Notes: generated by a model not told the origin, from the letters alone. A DNA stretch of 52,152 bases from Geminicoccaceae bacterium (GCA_007694015.1 RECO01000210.1:1-52152); one strand, 5' to 3'; counted from the first letter of the stretch, positions 26,986 through 35,612 are shown. Made by a program: numbers and translations.

Positions 26986-28068
26986 TCAGCCTCCGAAAAA
27001 CGCGCACGCGGCGCGGAATTCGGTGAGGTAGCCCGAAGTCCGATCGAAGCGGTGCTGGGTGTGGGTGACGTAATAGGTGTTGGCAAAGCGCGGGCCGATG
27101 CCGCCGATCACCACCTCGCTGCCGACCCGCAGGCGCGGATCGCCGGTGGCGGTGCCCTCGACGGTGACGAAGCGGCGCGCCCGGCGGCGATGCGTGGCAT
27201 CGACGATGGCTTGGGCCTCGGCCCGCGAGGCGACCGAGACCGGACCGCCATGTTCGCGGCGCGGATCGAGGACGGCCGCCAGGACCATCGCCCCGGTGCG
27301 CCCGGCACCGGGCCCGAGTGCGGTGGCGCTGCTCTCGACCTCGAAGCTGCGCGCGGCCGCCGGGTCCCAGCCGGAGAGCGTGACAGCACTCACCTGATCG
27401 GCCAGATCGGCGAGCGCGCGCACGGCGACGAGCCGGTCACCGAAGTCGAGGCTCAAGGCCCCGCGATCGACGGCGTGGCAGGGCGCGACGTGGAGTTCGT
27501 CGCCGACGATCTGCAGATCGACGTCGAAGCGGGCGCACATCCGCCGGAGAAAGCCGAGGTCGGTCTCGTTGAGCTGCACCTCGGTGCCGACCGCCTGATC
27601 GAGCCCCGCCGAAACGACCCGGAGGCCGTGGTCCTGGGCGATGCGGGCGACGAGGTCGTCGAGGGTCACGTCGGCAAAGACGCGGCTGCGGCGGCGCAGC
27701 CGGGCGGTCTGCAGCGCGTCCTCCGCCAGCACCACGAGTTGCGGCGGGTGCGAACCCTGGGCCACCAGCTCCAAGCCGGTGACGATGCCGCGGAACAGCT
27801 CCTGCGGGTCGTGGGTGTCGCCCGCGACCAGCCGCAGCCGGGCGCCGAGGCCGAGCCCCTCGTGCGCGCCGCTCTCGAACGGCATTTCGTGGCCGCGGCC
27901 GGCCACCTCGCCCGTGTTGGTGAAGCGCAGCTCCAAGGACGCCAAGCCGCCCTCGGCCTCGCTCATCTCCAGCTGCTGCAAGAGCGCGTTGGCAAGGGTG
28001 TCCTCCCGACCATCGACTTCCAGCCGCGGCAGGGCGTCGTAGAAAAGGCGTTCGGGCCCGTCCGCCAT
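26986..28068 (-). CDS. Phage late control gpD-like hub protein (360 aa)
   Basis: 360 residues matching the gpD/gp27-like hub family: SLELRFTNTGEVAG near the N-terminus, ELFRGIVTGLELVAQG, DVTLDDLVARIAQDHGL and the conserved ETDLGFLRRMCARFDVDL in the middle. The C-terminus RFANTYYVTHTQHRFD is typical of the hub's last strand region. In VgrG proteins this unit is fused to the spike; here it is a separate gene 4 bp upstream of the spike gene. The ATG is preceded by GGAGAGG. It forms the ring at the base of the inner tube. Confidence 0.88.
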   Translation of the reverse strand: MADGPERLFYDALPRLEVDGREDTLANALLQQLEMSEAEGGLASLELRFTNTGEVAGRGHEMPFESGAHEGLGLGARLRLVAGDTHDPQELFRGIVTGLELVAQGSHPPQLVVLAEDALQTARLRRRSRVFADVTLDDLVARIAQDHGLRVVSAGLDQAVGTEVQLNETDLGFLRRMCARFDVDLQIVGDELHVAPCHAVDRGALSLDFGDRLVAVRALADLADQVSAVTLSGWDPAAARSFEVESSATALGPGAGRTGAMVLAAVLDPRREHGGPVSVASRAEAQAIVDATHRRRARRFVTVEGTATGDPRLRVGSEVVIGGIGPRFANTYYVTHTQHRFDRTSGYLTEFRAACAFFGG

Positions 28069-28078
28069 CAGCCTCTCC

Positions 28079-28249
28079 TCAATCCGCGCGCAGCCGCTGG
28101 GCGCGCGCCTCGCGGCGCCGCACCACGGCGAGGATGCGGCGCGCGTCGGCCTCGGTGTCGGCCGGCAATTCGCTCGCCGGCTGGTTGGCTGCGGACGGTG
28201 CCGCGGGTTTGATGGCTTCGGTCACGACCTCGTCGATGATCACGGCCAT
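28079..28249 (-). CDS. DUF5908-type small eCIS protein (56 aa)
   Basis: A 56-codon gene begins MAVIIDEVVTEA, has a Pro/Ala/Gln linker, and ends in an Arg-rich helix (ARRILAVVRRREARAQRLRAD). A short protein with this MxVxIxEVV start lies between the tube-cap gene and the gpD gene in many eCIS loci (DUF5908; its role is unknown). The ATG is preceded by GGAGAG and lies 3 bp after the tube-cap gene; its stop is 10 bp before the hub gene. It is easily missed because of its size. Confidence 0.8.
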   Translation of the reverse strand: MAVIIDEVVTEAIKPAAPSAANQPASELPADTEADARRILAVVRRREARAQRLRAD

Positions 28250-28252
28250 GGG

Positions 28253-29371
28253 TCACTCTCCGAAAACATCGAGCCGCCGCCGGCCGCCGACGTCGGTGGC
28301 GAGACTGGCGCCGGCCTGTGCCTTGACCTGGCCGCCCAACTGGACGGCGCCGGTACCGGCACTGGCCTGGAAGGTGGGCGGGGTGACGCTGGGCGTCGGT
28401 GGCTGCACCCGCGGCGGCTTGACGCTGAGGCCGGCAAAGGCCGCAGCGGTCCCGCCGCCCGCGCTGGCACCGGCGCTCAGCCCCATCCCGGCGCTGGCCC
28501 CGCTGCTGACACCGATGCCGGCGCTGGCACTCGCACCGATGCCGGCGTTGACGCCGCCACTCAGGCCGATACCGGCGCTGGCTCCGGCAGAAAGCCCGAA
28601 GCCGGCGCCCGCGCCGGCCGAGGCGCCGAAGCCCGCCCCTGCCGTGGCGAATGCGGCGGGCGGGCGGCCGAGCCCGCTCGCGCTCGGCGGCGCGAGCACG
28701 GCGGCGCCCGGCAGGCGCGGGTTCTCGATGCCGTTGGCGGCGGCCGTGGCGTTGTCGATCGGCTGGTCGGGTGCCGCGGCCATTTCGGCAACGTTGCCGG
28801 CGAAGGGATCGGCGGCGGTGCCGGCGGTCGCAAACGGCCCGGCCTCGCCGCTGGCGGGGTCGCTGCGCGGCTCGAAGCTCCGCTCCTGCTGGGTCAGCGC
28901 GAGGTTGACCTTGGCCCGCAAGGGCACGCCGTCATGGCTGAAGAAGTCGAGGCTTTCGGTGTAGCTCGTGATGTAGCCCTGAAAGACGATCGCGCCCCAC
29001 TCGAACTCGACCACCTTCGGCGGCGGCAGTCGGCGTCGGCGGTCGGCGCGCACGCGCACGTCGAGCGGGCGGAGGAAGGCGGCGATGCGGCCCGTGTCCT
29101 GGCGGACGTCGATGCCGGTCGGGGTGGTGTCGAAGATCAGCTCGACCGCAAGCTGCGCCGTGGCATCGTCGACCAGCTGTACCGGGTTGTCGCCGGTCGA
29201 TTTCTTGAAATTGTTGGTCAGCGTGATGTCGAGTTTTTCGGGGTTGAAGTGCACGGCGACGGCTGCCGCCCGCTTGGCCTGGTCGCTCAAGGCCGTGCCG
29301 CGATCGTCGCTGACCGGCGAAAGTGTCGCCCGCACGATGCCGCCGCCGCCGCCCTCGCCGCTCGTGGTCAT
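28253..29371 (-). CDS. CIS tube-cap/Afp7-like protein with Gly/Ala decapeptide repeat tail (372 aa)
   Basis: The start MTTSGEGGGGG overlaps the second tube gene by four bases. Residues ~12-215 fit the contractile-injection-system tube-protein N-terminal domain: VAVHFNPEKLDITLTNNF, DTTPTGIDVRQDT, VVEFEWGAIVFQGYITSYTE and KVNLALTQQE. Proteins of this family (Afp7-like, T4 gp53-like) normally end in a LysM domain. Here residues ~255-320 are instead about six copies of a decapeptide AG(F/I/M)G(L/A/V)S(A/G/S)GAS, and then a Pro-rich stretch and a short strand ending DVFGE. It would connect the inner tube with the baseplate. The missing LysM is a real observation; its consequence is unknown. Confidence 0.82.
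   Translation of the reverse strand: MTTSGEGGGGGIVRATLSPVSDDRGTALSDQAKRAAAVAVHFNPEKLDITLTNNFKKSTGDNPVQLVDDATAQLAVELIFDTTPTGIDVRQDTGRIAAFLRPLDVRVRADRRRRLPPPKVVEFEWGAIVFQGYITSYTESLDFFSHDGVPLRAKVNLALTQQERSFEPRSDPASGEAGPFATAGTAADPFAGNVAEMAAAPDQPIDNATAAANGIENPRLPGAAVLAPPSASGLGRPPAAFATAGAGFGASAGAGAGFGLSAGASAGIGLSGGVNAGIGASASAGIGVSSGASAGMGLSAGASAGGGTAAAFAGLSVKPPRVQPPTPSVTPPTFQASAGTGAVQLGGQVKAQAGASLATDVGGRRRLDVFGE
28455..28640 (-). repeat. ~30-bp tandem repeat encoding AGxGxSxGAS decapeptides
   Basis: Within the tube-cap gene, about six imperfect 30-bp units (plus-strand form like GCCGGCGCTGGCAC/TCCGATG) encode AGFGASAGAG, AGFGLSAGAS, AGIGLSGGVN, AGIGASAS, AGIGVSSGAS and AGMGLSAGAS. Unit boundaries are approximate. 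Confidence 0.75.
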
Positions 29372-29856
29372 GGCTGGTCCGCCCCGAGCAAGGTGAGCCC
29401 CTCGTGCTGCAGGTGCAGCTCCTCGATGCCGATCTCGCTGGAGGTCGCAGAGAGATCCGCCGCCTTGAACCGCACCGGCAGGCAGTTGGCGAACTCGAAG
29501 CGCAAGACGCCGCCGTCGTCCGGGGCTGCCCCCGGCGAAAGCACCACCACCCGCGCATTCAGCCGGTAGGCGAACGCCCCCGCCGCCACGCCGTGGAACC
29601 AAGTCCAGAGCGCTCGGTCGTCGGTCATGCCGCGCTTCAAGATCAGCGTGGCGAAGGTGGTGGGCCCGGCCCGCTGCACCTGCCCCCAATTGCGCCCGCC
29701 CTCGGTGATGGCGAGGGGCTCCATCGTCGCCTCGATGCCCGAGACCTCCGAGAACCGGCCCCGGCACAAGGGCTCGGCCGCTCCCGACGTGGCATCGTCG
29801 AGCGTGGTGCGGTGGAAGTCGACGCGATAGCGAAAGACGTGCACGAGGTCGGTCAT
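29368..29856 (-). CDS. Second tube protein, T4 gp19-like (162 aa)
   Basis: 162 residues with the gp19/Hcp-like tube fold pattern: VFRYRVDFHR, the conserved FSEVSGIEATMEPLAITEGG, LILKRGMTDDRALWTWF and a final EIGIEELHLQHEGL strand. The motif F-S-E-V-S-G is shared with the main tube protein at 31666-32121. It overlaps the second sheath gene and the tube-cap gene by ATGA junctions. In Afp-type systems a divergent tube paralogue (Afp5) sits at the baseplate end of the tube, which is the probable role here. Confidence 0.88.
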   Translation of the reverse strand: MTDLVHVFRYRVDFHRTTLDDATSGAAEPLCRGRFSEVSGIEATMEPLAITEGGRNWGQVQRAGPTTFATLILKRGMTDDRALWTWFHGVAAGAFAYRLNARVVVLSPGAAPDDGGVLRFEFANCLPVRFKAADLSATSSEIGIEELHLQHEGLTLLGADQP

Positions 29857-31655
29857 GGCGCCACCACGGCGCTGATCTGGCCGCTGCGCACGTCGAAGCC
29901 GATCTCGATCGCCTCCAGGCTCGCCGCGGGCAAGAGCCGCACCTGGGCGATGGCGCGGCCGGCGTCGATGTCTGCCTGGCGCATGGTGTCCGGCCCGCAG
30001 CGGACCTCGAACGCTTCGGCTTCGCTCGCCCCTTGCAAGGCGTCGGCACCATGCAGCCGGCGCAGGATGGTGGTGAGCGACATGGCGACGTCGCGCCACA
30101 GCGCGGGCCCGTTGGCATCGAACACCGCATGTTCGCCGCGATGCCGTGCTGCCCGCAGGATCGAGGCGAACAGCCGGCGGACGTGCGCCTGGGCGAAGGC
30201 TTCCCGGTCGACGGTCCGATCGGCGCCGACCTCGATCCTGCCGGCGCGGCGGACCAGCGCCGTGATCCGGCCATCCGACAAGGCCGTATCGGCCGGGCCA
30301 CAGCCCAAGAGATCGCCGACACCCAGAACCGGCAGCCCGGCGACGCTGCGCCAAGCGCCGCGCGCCAGGGTCTGCGCGGCGATCAGGCCGGCCAGGGCCG
30401 CATCGGCCGGCATCGCTCGTCCCGGCAGATCGAACGCGTCCGGGCCCACCACCCACGGTGCCGCAACCTGCAACTGGCCGGGCGTGTCGCCGCTGTCGAT
30501 GGCATCCAGCCACGCGGGCAGGTCCTCGCCGAGCGGTCCCTCGTCGGCGGGGAGGGGAGGGGCGGCCAGGACCATCACCTCGGGCGTGATCCGCGCCGCT
30601 TCCCGCACCGCCCAGCCGACCAAACGGCACCACAGCGCCACCCCGGCGGCGTCGGCCCGAGCCGGCGCTCCCGGTGTGGCCATGCCGTCGAAGGTGCTGG
30701 GTGCGGCCGCACTGCAGGCCGTAAAGACCGCCGGTGGGCGAATCGCCGGTGCCGCCGTAGCGAGGCTCGCCGGCCTGGTCGCGACCAGATCGGCCAGGTC
30801 GGGCACGAGGATCAACGTCACGTCGTCCAGCCCGTGCAGATGGGCGAGGCCCTGCCACGGGTCGCGGCTCGGAAACGGCCCCGGCAGCGCCGGCGGATCG
30901 AGCGCCGCGAGGTCGGCGAGGGTGGTGGCCCCCGCACCGTAGCCGCCGCCGACGAGGCGGCCGAGCGCTGCCACCCGGCTCGTTTCGTCCGCGAACAACG
31001 GCACCGGTGGCCCCAAGGCGATCACCACGGCTTCGCGCCCGCCCTGACGAAAAAACGCGCGCAGTGCCGCCCCCAGCGGCGCGCCGACGCGCCGTGTGCG
31101 GGCGGTCGCGGCGACGGGCAGGCCGAGCACCGGGGCCGCATGCACCGTCAACGTGCCCGCCACCTGGGTCCGTCGCACGAACCGCAAGGGGCGACGATCC
31201 TGCGCGTCGGCAGGCCCCAGCGTCACCTCGACCTCGGCGAACGCCGCCGCCAGGTGATCACGCAGGTCCTCGCGCGCGATCGTCCCGACCGGCAACTCCA
31301 CCACCTGCGTGGCCGCATCGAGCGCGATCCCGGCGTGCCGATCGCTCGGCGGTACCACCACCAAGGCGTCGAGCCCTCGGCCCTGCACCTCGGCCACCCG
31401 GTCGATCCGGCCCGCCAGGTCGAACAGGGCCTCGGCCTCGTCGAGGCTCTGGAGGCGCAGCGGCAGATCGTAGAGGCTGCCGCCTTGTGCCGCGATCCGC
31501 TCGGCCCACCCGTCGGCCGCCGCCCTTGCGGTGCGCCGCAACCACTCGGCGCCGCGCCGCTCCTCGAGGAAACCGACCATGCACACGACGTCCATGCGGT
31601 TCGGTTCGGCGGCGAGCCGTGTCTCCGGCAGGCGGAAGGTGATCCGGGCGGTCAT
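29853..31655 (-). CDS. Second, divergent tail sheath protein (600 aa)
   Basis: The C-terminal ~110 residues are clearly sheath-like: HVRRLFASILRAARHRGEHAV, GPALWRDVAMSLTTILRRLH, EVRCGPDTMRQADIDAGRAI and AIEIGFDVRSG, parallel to the same blocks of the first sheath. The N-terminal half is divergent and has a proteobacterial Ala-rich insertion; it lacks the usual APGVYVEE start. Afp-type systems also have two or three sheath paralogues (Afp2-4). This one may be specialised for the baseplate-proximal ring. It follows the main tube gene by 10 bp. Confidence 0.85.
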   Translation of the reverse strand: MTARITFRLPETRLAAEPNRMDVVCMVGFLEERRGAEWLRRTARAAADGWAERIAAQGGSLYDLPLRLQSLDEAEALFDLAGRIDRVAEVQGRGLDALVVVPPSDRHAGIALDAATQVVELPVGTIAREDLRDHLAAAFAEVEVTLGPADAQDRRPLRFVRRTQVAGTLTVHAAPVLGLPVAATARTRRVGAPLGAALRAFFRQGGREAVVIALGPPVPLFADETSRVAALGRLVGGGYGAGATTLADLAALDPPALPGPFPSRDPWQGLAHLHGLDDVTLILVPDLADLVATRPASLATAAPAIRPPAVFTACSAAAPSTFDGMATPGAPARADAAGVALWCRLVGWAVREAARITPEVMVLAAPPLPADEGPLGEDLPAWLDAIDSGDTPGQLQVAAPWVVGPDAFDLPGRAMPADAALAGLIAAQTLARGAWRSVAGLPVLGVGDLLGCGPADTALSDGRITALVRRAGRIEVGADRTVDREAFAQAHVRRLFASILRAARHRGEHAVFDANGPALWRDVAMSLTTILRRLHGADALQGASEAEAFEVRCGPDTMRQADIDAGRAIAQVRLLPAASLEAIEIGFDVRSGQISAVVAP

Positions 31656-31665
31656 CGCCAGCGCC

Positions 31666-32121
31666 TCAGGCGACCTGGTCGTATTGGATGTCGCCCACCG
31701 AGAGTTGCAGTTCCTCCATCGCCACGTCGCCGCCGCCCTTGGCGCTGAGCGAAGGGCCTGTGTACTTCATCGGAAAGACGTCCAAGAGCACCCAGCGCTG
31801 CACGGCATTGGCGCCGGTTTCGTCCATCAGCGTCACCGTGACCGTCTGCTTGGCCTCGGCGACGTTGCCGTTCTGCAGGGCATCGAACATCTCGAACACG
31901 GCGGCCGAGTTGACCACGCCGCGCTTCAAGGTGACGTCCGACACCTTGAACATGCCGGGGATCTTGGTCACCACGTTGCGGACGTCGTTGCCGTTCCGGT
32001 ATTCGGCCACGGTGATCTCCGTGCCGAGGCCGGAGACTTCGGAGAAGCCGCCCTGGATATTGCCGCTGCCGAAGTCGACACGGAAATTGAAGGCGTTGTA
32101 GGGCGAGGTGCGGTCCGGCAT
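31666..32121 (-). CDS. Main inner tube protein, gp19/Hcp-like (151 aa)
   Basis: MPDRTSPYNAFNFRVDF is followed by the tube signature GGFSEVSGLGTEITVAEYRNG, KVSDVTLKRGVVNS and the last strands AMEELQLSVGDIQYD. The length (151 aa) is typical for the stacked hexameric tube subunit of eCIS (Afp1/Pvc1). It lies between the two sheath genes, 13 bp after the first. It should be one of the most abundant products of the operon. Confidence 0.93.
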   Translation of the reverse strand: MPDRTSPYNAFNFRVDFGSGNIQGGFSEVSGLGTEITVAEYRNGNDVRNVVTKIPGMFKVSDVTLKRGVVNSAAVFEMFDALQNGNVAEAKQTVTVTLMDETGANAVQRWVLLDVFPMKYTGPSLSAKGGGDVAMEELQLSVGDIQYDQVA

Positions 32122-32134
32122 CGTCTGGCTCTCC

Positions 32135-33916
32135 TCAGTTCTGGGCGCTGGCCGTCTTCTGGCCGATGCGGAAGATGACGAATTCGGCGGGCTTCACGAC
32201 GGCGACGCCGATCTCGCAGATGAGCCGGCCGGCATCGAGGTCGGCCTGGGTCATGGTCGAACGGTCGCAGCGGACGAAGAACGCTGCCTCGGGCGTGGCA
32301 CCGAGCAGCGCGCCCGTCTTCCATTCGGCGAACAGGAACGAGGTGATGGTGTCGCGAATATTGGCCCAGAGCATGGGGCCATTCGGCTCGAACACCGCCC
32401 ATTGGGTGGAGCGGTCGATCGAGTTGCCGAGATAGAGGAAGTAACGGCGGACGTTCACGTAGATCCACTCGGGATCGGTGCTGACGGTGCGCGCACCCCA
32501 CACGCGATGACCGCGGCCGAAGAACGAGCGCAGGCAGTTGATGCCTTCCGGGTTGAGCACCTCCTGCTCGCCCCGGCTCACCTCGCGCTCGAAGCGCAAG
32601 GCCCCCCGCACCACCTCGTTGGCCGGCGCTTTCCAGACGCCGCGCTCGATGTCGTTGCGCGCATAGATGCCGCACATGAAGCCCGACGGCGGCAGGGCCA
32701 ACTCCTTGGGGATGCTCTCGTCGGCGGGCCGCGCCCCTGGATTGGCGACGATCACCCAGGGATAGTAGAGCGCGCCATAGGTCGAGGAGATCCGGCCGCG
32801 CACCTCGCGCGCGTCGCCCACCCCCTGGCGTGGCGGCGTGTCGAGTACGGCAAAGCGATAGCCGAGCCGCTGCGCGTGGCTCAGCAACTGGCCCTGGACG
32901 GCCTGGAAGGTCGTGCTCGCCAGCGCCGAATGCCCGGGGGCGGCGACGATGGCGACGTCCCAAACCTCTTCGAGTGCCGCCAGTGCGGCCGCGTAGCCGG
33001 CGAACTCGGCATCGTCGCTGCTGGCCAAGGGCTCCGCCCCGTCGTCACCGCCGGTGAGGGCGAAGACGGTCTCCTCGCCTGCCGGGAACAGGGCTTCGCG
33101 CAGTTGGAACGCCGTGGTGCCGCCCGCTTGGTCGAACCAATAGGGCTGGGCCAGGGCGGCCGAGCGGCTGGAGGGCGTGGCCGGCAGGACCGTCGCCAAA
33201 GCGCGCGGGTGCGCGCTGCCGAAGCCGAGCCCTTCCAACACGATCGGCCCGCCCTCGGCCGGCGCCCGACGGTTCGCTGCCCCCGGCAACAGTTCCAGGT
33301 TCAACGTGATCAGCGCCGTGCCCGCGGGCAGGCTCGCCAAATCGAGTGCGGCATCCGCCGCATCGCGCCAACCGCTGCTCGTCTTCTCGAAATACGTCGC
33401 GGCCGCACCCGTCCCGGTCCGCGCCAAGGCACCGAGCGGTGCCGCATTCAGCGTTGCCGCCGACGCCGGTGCGGCCTTCTGGTGGGCCACGACCACACCG
33501 TTGCCGCCCGCACCCGGCGCTCGCGCGCGGAAGGTGCCGACGGTGGTCGGCGGATCGCTGAGTCCGGCAACGGCGGCGCCGGCACTGTTGGCCGCCCGCG
33601 TCGTGGCGCCATCGATGGCGCGCGGCGAAAAGGTGCGGGCGACGTAGAGCCTGGCCCCGCCATTGTCGAAATAGGCCTTTACCGCGTGCGCCATGTAATT
33701 GACGGCGCGGGTCGAGCCGCCCCAGACCAGATCACCCAGGCCGCCATAGAGCCGCTCGAACTCGCCGAAGCTGGTGATGACGTCCGAGGCCATGCCGATC
33801 GGTCCCCGCCGCGTCGGACCGACGAAGGCGGTGGTGCTGGTCGCCACGCCCTGGATCGACTTCGGGCGGAAGCTGGTTTCTTCGACGAACACGCCCGGCG
33901 CGAGATATTCCGGCAT
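32135..33916 (-). CDS. Main tail sheath protein (593 aa)
   Basis: The N-terminus MPEYLAPGVFVEETSFRPKS followed by GVATSTTAFVGPTRRGP is the classical start of phage and eCIS sheath subunits. AVKAYFDNGGARLYVARTF and, near the end, SIDRSTQWAVFEPNGPMLWA, FFVRCDRSTMTQADLDAGRL and FVIFRIGQKTA complete the family pattern. GGGAG precedes the ATG. The sheath polymerises around the tube and contracts to drive it forward. It lies 17 bp after the 266-aa gene. Confidence 0.95.
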   Translation of the reverse strand: MPEYLAPGVFVEETSFRPKSIQGVATSTTAFVGPTRRGPIGMASDVITSFGEFERLYGGLGDLVWGGSTRAVNYMAHAVKAYFDNGGARLYVARTFSPRAIDGATTRAANSAGAAVAGLSDPPTTVGTFRARAPGAGGNGVVVAHQKAAPASAATLNAAPLGALARTGTGAAATYFEKTSSGWRDAADAALDLASLPAGTALITLNLELLPGAANRRAPAEGGPIVLEGLGFGSAHPRALATVLPATPSSRSAALAQPYWFDQAGGTTAFQLREALFPAGEETVFALTGGDDGAEPLASSDDAEFAGYAAALAALEEVWDVAIVAAPGHSALASTTFQAVQGQLLSHAQRLGYRFAVLDTPPRQGVGDAREVRGRISSTYGALYYPWVIVANPGARPADESIPKELALPPSGFMCGIYARNDIERGVWKAPANEVVRGALRFEREVSRGEQEVLNPEGINCLRSFFGRGHRVWGARTVSTDPEWIYVNVRRYFLYLGNSIDRSTQWAVFEPNGPMLWANIRDTITSFLFAEWKTGALLGATPEAAFFVRCDRSTMTQADLDAGRLICEIGVAVVKPAEFVIFRIGQKTASAQN

Positions 33917-33933
33917 CTCTGGTCTCCCGAAAT

Positions 33934-34734
33934 CTAGGTCGTTGTGGGCCCGAGCAGGAGCGTCAGCCCGGCGACCTCGCGTCCGGTGCGGAGCTCGACG
34001 TTCGGCATGGGCCCCGCGATCGGTGCCCAGGCGAAGGGTGTGGCGGTGATGGCGTCGGGATCGGCCGGGTGTTCGGGCGCGGCCGACGCCGTGTGCACGG
34101 CGAGCCGGGCGAGGACCGAGGTGGTCCCGACCACCGCGCTGCCGTCGTCGTCACCGTCGCCGTTGGACGGCAGCGTGAAGTCGATGACGGGAATGCCCAC
34201 CGCAATGGCCAAGGCCTCGCCGCGCGCATCGCTGAAGCCCTCGCCCAGTACCACGTCGTCGGCATCGCGCAGGAGCCGCAGCCGGGCACCGCTGAGCGGT
34301 CCCGGCTGGCCGCCCACGACCCGCTGCAAGCGGGCGCGCACGGCCGACCAATTGGGGGCCAGCGGCGCGGTTGCGGCGGGAAACAGCGCCACGTCGATCG
34401 GCTGTTGGACGAGCGCCGGGGTCCGCGGCAGGCGCAAGGTCAGCCGGCGCGGCAGATAGCGTCCGGCCGGATCGGCGAGGGTCAGGGCGAAGCCCAGGCT
34501 CTCGGCCGGCGGTGTCGATGGCGGGGCGGTAAAGCTCTCGAGGTGTTCTGCCAGTTCGCGCTCGGCGGCCGTTCGCGGTACGACGCCCGTCACCGTGAAC
34601 AGGCCCGACCGGTTGCGGGTGAAGCGCAAGCCAGGTGCCGTCACCGCCAAGGGCGCGGTCACGGGCGCGCCGGTCGCCCGGTCGACCGGGCGGAGGGCGG
34701 CGAGGGCGCGACGGTCGAGGACGAGGGGCGCCAT
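33934..34734 (-). CDS. eCIS-associated beta-rich protein, carboxypeptidase-regulatory-like (266 aa)
   Basis: 266 residues from MAPLVLDRRALAALRPVDRA. The sequence is strand-rich with segments typical of immunoglobulin-like or carboxypeptidase regulatory-like folds (GARLRLLRDADDVVLGEGFSDARGEALAI). A clear DUF assignment is not possible for me. A protein of this kind often stands between the DUF4255 gene and the first sheath gene in eCIS loci; its role is unknown. It shares one base with the DUF4255 stop/start junction (TGATG). Confidence 0.7.
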   Translation of the reverse strand: MAPLVLDRRALAALRPVDRATGAPVTAPLAVTAPGLRFTRNRSGLFTVTGVVPRTAAERELAEHLESFTAPPSTPPAESLGFALTLADPAGRYLPRRLTLRLPRTPALVQQPIDVALFPAATAPLAPNWSAVRARLQRVVGGQPGPLSGARLRLLRDADDVVLGEGFSDARGEALAIAVGIPVIDFTLPSNGDGDDDGSAVVGTTSVLARLAVHTASAAPEHPADPDAITATPFAWAPIAGPMPNVELRTGREVAGLTLLLGPTTT

Positions 34735-35315
34735 CAAGCGACCCCCTCGGCGACGCGAAAGCGGGTGGCCACCACCGGCCCGGCCGTGGCGTCCTCCGGT
34801 GGGTCGATCTGCACCACCCGCACCAGATACGTCGTGGAGAGCCGGTAGCTCGGCTCCACCACGTCCCAAATGCGGGTCAAGTCCTCGTGCGACAGGTGGG
34901 TCGGCATGATCTGGATGGTCTCGTCCGGCCGCCACGCCCCGAGCGCCATCAGGTTCGACCGATCCAGGACCGGGTGCCAATGCAGCTGCGCCATGACCCA
35001 GGTCATCAACAGCTGCTCGCTGTGCTTGTTGTCGGTCCAGACCGTGACCATGAAATGGAGGTCGAGCGGCAAGGACCGGCTTGGCGAGGTCCCGTGCCTC
35101 CCGGCACCTGCCGGGTTCAGATATTGATCGATGGCAAGTCGGTAGAGGTAGAGCGTGACGACGGTCTCACCGAAGGCCGTGGCGTCTGCAAAGTCGGCGC
35201 TTTTCGCGACCTCGAAGCGGCAAGGGTGATCGGTGCGGAGGCTTGAAGGATAGGTGTTGCGCAGGAACTGCGCGATCGATTCGCCGACGGCGTAAACCGC
35301 GGAAAAGCCCGCCAT
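34734..35315 (-). CDS. DUF4255 (Pvc16-like) tail terminator protein (193 aa)
   Basis: MAGFSAVYAVGESIAQFLRN, then VTLYLYRLAIDQYLN, PLDLHFMVTVWTDNKHSEQ and a DETIQIMPTHLSHEDLTRIWD block match DUF4255, the family of Afp16/Pvc16 tube/sheath terminators. The protein caps the distal end of tube and sheath and fixes their length. It is coupled to the 83-aa gene upstream (TGATG) and to the 266-aa gene downstream. Confidence 0.92.
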   Translation of the reverse strand: MAGFSAVYAVGESIAQFLRNTYPSSLRTDHPCRFEVAKSADFADATAFGETVVTLYLYRLAIDQYLNPAGAGRHGTSPSRSLPLDLHFMVTVWTDNKHSEQLLMTWVMAQLHWHPVLDRSNLMALGAWRPDETIQIMPTHLSHEDLTRIWDVVEPSYRLSTTYLVRVVQIDPPEDATAGPVVATRFRVAEGVA

Positions 35316-35566
35316 CAGTCCCGCTCCCGCGCGATGCGGGCGGCCTGCCGGCAGCGTCCGCAGATAGCGTCGGCCGGCTTGTCGTGCGGCAGATAGACGC
35401 CGTACTGGGCAAGCCCCGTCACCAGGGCCTCGATGCTCGAGACGTTGTGGCGCTCGCCGCTCGTCACCTCCGCCAAAACGCCGCGCCACCAGGTCGGCCC
35501 GCCGACCGGGGTATGGTGCACGGTGCAGCCGAGCACGAACGAAACCTTCCGCCACCTACGGGCCAT
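35315..35566 (-). CDS. Unknown 83-aa protein, first gene of the eCIS operon
   Basis: I recognise no family. The 83 residues include GCTVHHTP near the N-terminus, two Trp-rich turns and a C-terminal ICGRCRQAARIARERD. The CxxC and nearby Cys/His residues could bind metal, but this is speculation. Its stop overlaps the DUF4255 start (TGATG), it has a short-spaced GAGG before the ATG, and it directly follows the presumed operator, all of which support a real gene. Confidence 0.55.
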   Translation of the reverse strand: MARRWRKVSFVLGCTVHHTPVGGPTWWRGVLAEVTSGERHNVSSIEALVTGLAQYGVYLPHDKPADAICGRCRQAARIARERD

Positions 35567-35612
35567 GTCCTCGTCCCGAGCTTCCGTCGAGCGTTGCCGC
35601 CTTGCTCGCAGA

